Shown one piece after another: positions 21,894 through 22,521 of a stretch of 22,521 nt of DNA. The stretch comes from Collinsella sp. Its GTDB lineage: Bacteria; Actinomycetota; Coriobacteriia; Coriobacteriales; Coriobacteriaceae. The notes under the pieces were generated by a model. That model worked only from the letters and a program-made list of their open reading frames with translations, was not told the origin of the DNA and did no database searches. Numbering within the stretch: position 1 is the first letter of the stretch; every line of letters begins with the position of its first letter. The position numbers and the translations under genes were made by a program. The stretch is from NCBI GenBank assembly GCA_020025115.1, contig JAHHSP010000009.1, positions 1 through 22,521 of the forward strand, in the 5' to 3' direction.

Positions 21894-22271
21894 ATGGCTA
21901 AGCTTACCACCGATGAGATCATCGAGGCTCTGAAGGAAATGACCCTGCTCGAGGCTTCCGAGCTCGTCAAGGCTATCGAGGACACCTTCGGCGTTTCCGC
22001 CGCCGCTCCCGCCGCCGTCGTGGCCGGCCCTGTCGCCGCCGCTGAGGAGGCCGAGGAGAAGACCGAGTTCGACGTCGTGCTCGAGGGCTTCGGCGACAAC
22101 AAGATCCAGGTCATCAAGGTCGTCCGCGAGCTCACCTCCCTCGGCCTGAAGGAGGCCAAGGAGGTCGTCGAGAACGCTCCCAAGGCCGTCATCGAGGGTG
22201 CCAAGAAGGAGGACGCCGAGGCCGCCAAGGAGAAGCTCGAGGCTGCCGGCGCTGCCGTTACCCTGAAGTAG
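21894..22271 (+). CDS. rplL: 50S ribosomal protein L7/L12
   Basis: A 125-residue L7/L12, standard length. The N-terminal dimer and L10-binding domain (about residues 1-35) reads LTTDEIIEALKEMTLLEASELVKAIED. An alanine-rich hinge (about 38-56) follows, and then the C-terminal factor-binding domain with EKTEFDVVLEGFGDNKIQVIKVVRELT and GLKEAKEVVENAPK. Present in several copies per ribosome, it recruits EF-Tu and EF-G. GAAAGGA precedes ATG 21894. A palindrome and a strong terminator follow, which separates it from the presumed rpoB downstream. Confidence 0.98.
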   Translation: MAKLTTDEIIEALKEMTLLEASELVKAIEDTFGVSAAAPAAVVAGPVAAAEEAEEKTEFDVVLEGFGDNKIQVIKVVRELTSLGLKEAKEVVENAPKAVIEGAKKEDAEAAKEKLEAAGAAVTLK

Positions 22272-22278
22272 TTTCCAT

Positions 22279-22295
22279 GCAGGTGAATCACCTGC
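22279..22295. repeat. 17-base palindrome between rplL and its terminator
   Basis: GCAGGTGA-A-TCACCTGC is perfect, 8-base arms around one A. It starts 7 bases after the rplL stop. As RNA it would be a poor hairpin because the loop must open, so a DNA-binding site fits better. Confidence 0.45.
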
Positions 22296-22325
22296 GGTCT
22301 ACTTGAGCCCCATCGGACTCATGTA

Positions 22326-22360
22326 AGCGGGATCCACGTTCGTGGGTCCCGCTTTTTTTT
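22326..22360 (+). terminator. Intrinsic terminator of rplJ-rplL
   Basis: AGCGGGATCCACG (22326-22338) pairs with CGTGGGTCCCGCT (22341-22353) through one G-U pair, followed by eight T in all (22353-22360). Classical and strong. Confidence 0.93.
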
Positions 22361-22367
22361 CTCAAGT

Positions 22368-22397
22368 GGCGGCCCATGGCGGCCCATGGCGGGGCAT
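22368..22397 (+). repeat. Three tandem 10-base repeats
   Basis: GGCGGCCCAT occurs twice in a row (22368-22387) and is followed by GGCGGGGCAT, a third copy with two changes (22388-22397). It lies right after the rplL terminator. A 10-base period places each copy on the same DNA face. Confidence 0.6.
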
Positions 22398-22521
22398 TGC
22401 GGCATACTTGCGGGATATCCGTGTGGAATTCGATAAATCGTTCCCAGACGAGTAACATAGTTAAATGTATGCACATTGCGCATTTTTGGTTCGCGTGCGA
22501 TGAGCGCGCGTCGTGCTGAAA
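22398..22521 (+). other. Intergenic end of window, presumed rpoB upstream region
   Basis: No gene starts here. TTGCGG (22408-22413) and GATAAA (22432-22437) with an 18-base spacer could be a promoter for the next operon, which by usual gene order would be rpoB-rpoC. The AT-rich stretch around 22450-22470 is another candidate. Assignment is inference only. Confidence 0.3.

Overview
The window reads as a chromosomal segment of a high-GC Gram-positive bacterium, most likely a gut Coriobacteriia member close to Collinsella. This is inferred from the strong G/C bias at third codon positions, an 84-residue actinobacterial-type SecE, the order tuf - rpmG - tRNA-Trp - secE - nusG - rplK - rplA, and the set of accessory genes. 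No database search was possible, so the genus is inference. The window opens inside tuf and closes about 250 bases past rplL, where rpoB would be expected.

Left block (1-3737, all + strand): the 3' two thirds of tuf with a strong terminator; rpmG from its own promoter; tRNA-Trp; secE and nusG 4 bases apart; rplK and rplA; then a strong U-tract terminator. Right block (21010-22360, + strand): a promoter, an L10-type leader with an internal terminator, rplJ, rplL and a strong terminator. These two halves of the usual rplKAJL cluster are separated by about 17.6 kb.

The interposed region holds small, mostly self-contained modules: (i) a PadR repressor with a HAAS-type membrane protein; (ii) a MerR-family regulator followed by an MscS channel on the minus strand; (iii) an OmpR-type response regulator and a membrane histidine kinase that stops right after its DHp domain; (iv) a CX5R tyrosine phosphatase; (v) asnS; (vi) a four-gene ABC importer of the TrpXYZ type with two tandem lipoprotein binding proteins; (vii) an MFS exporter and a LURP-one/tubby-like protein; (viii) an sdpR-sdpI pair with two matching palindromic operator candidates; (ix) a flavodoxin-like protein and a histidine phosphatase whose gene carries two strong hairpins in an extra linker.

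The points most worth a second look are the kinase without an ATPase domain, the sdpR operators placed on the promoter, the L10 leader/attenuator that gives rplJL its own control after separation from rplKA, the hairpin pair inside the phosphatase gene, and the contrast between U-tract terminators on translation genes and U-less hairpins on the accessory modules. No CRISPR array, insertion sequence, integrase, prophage gene or rRNA was seen.
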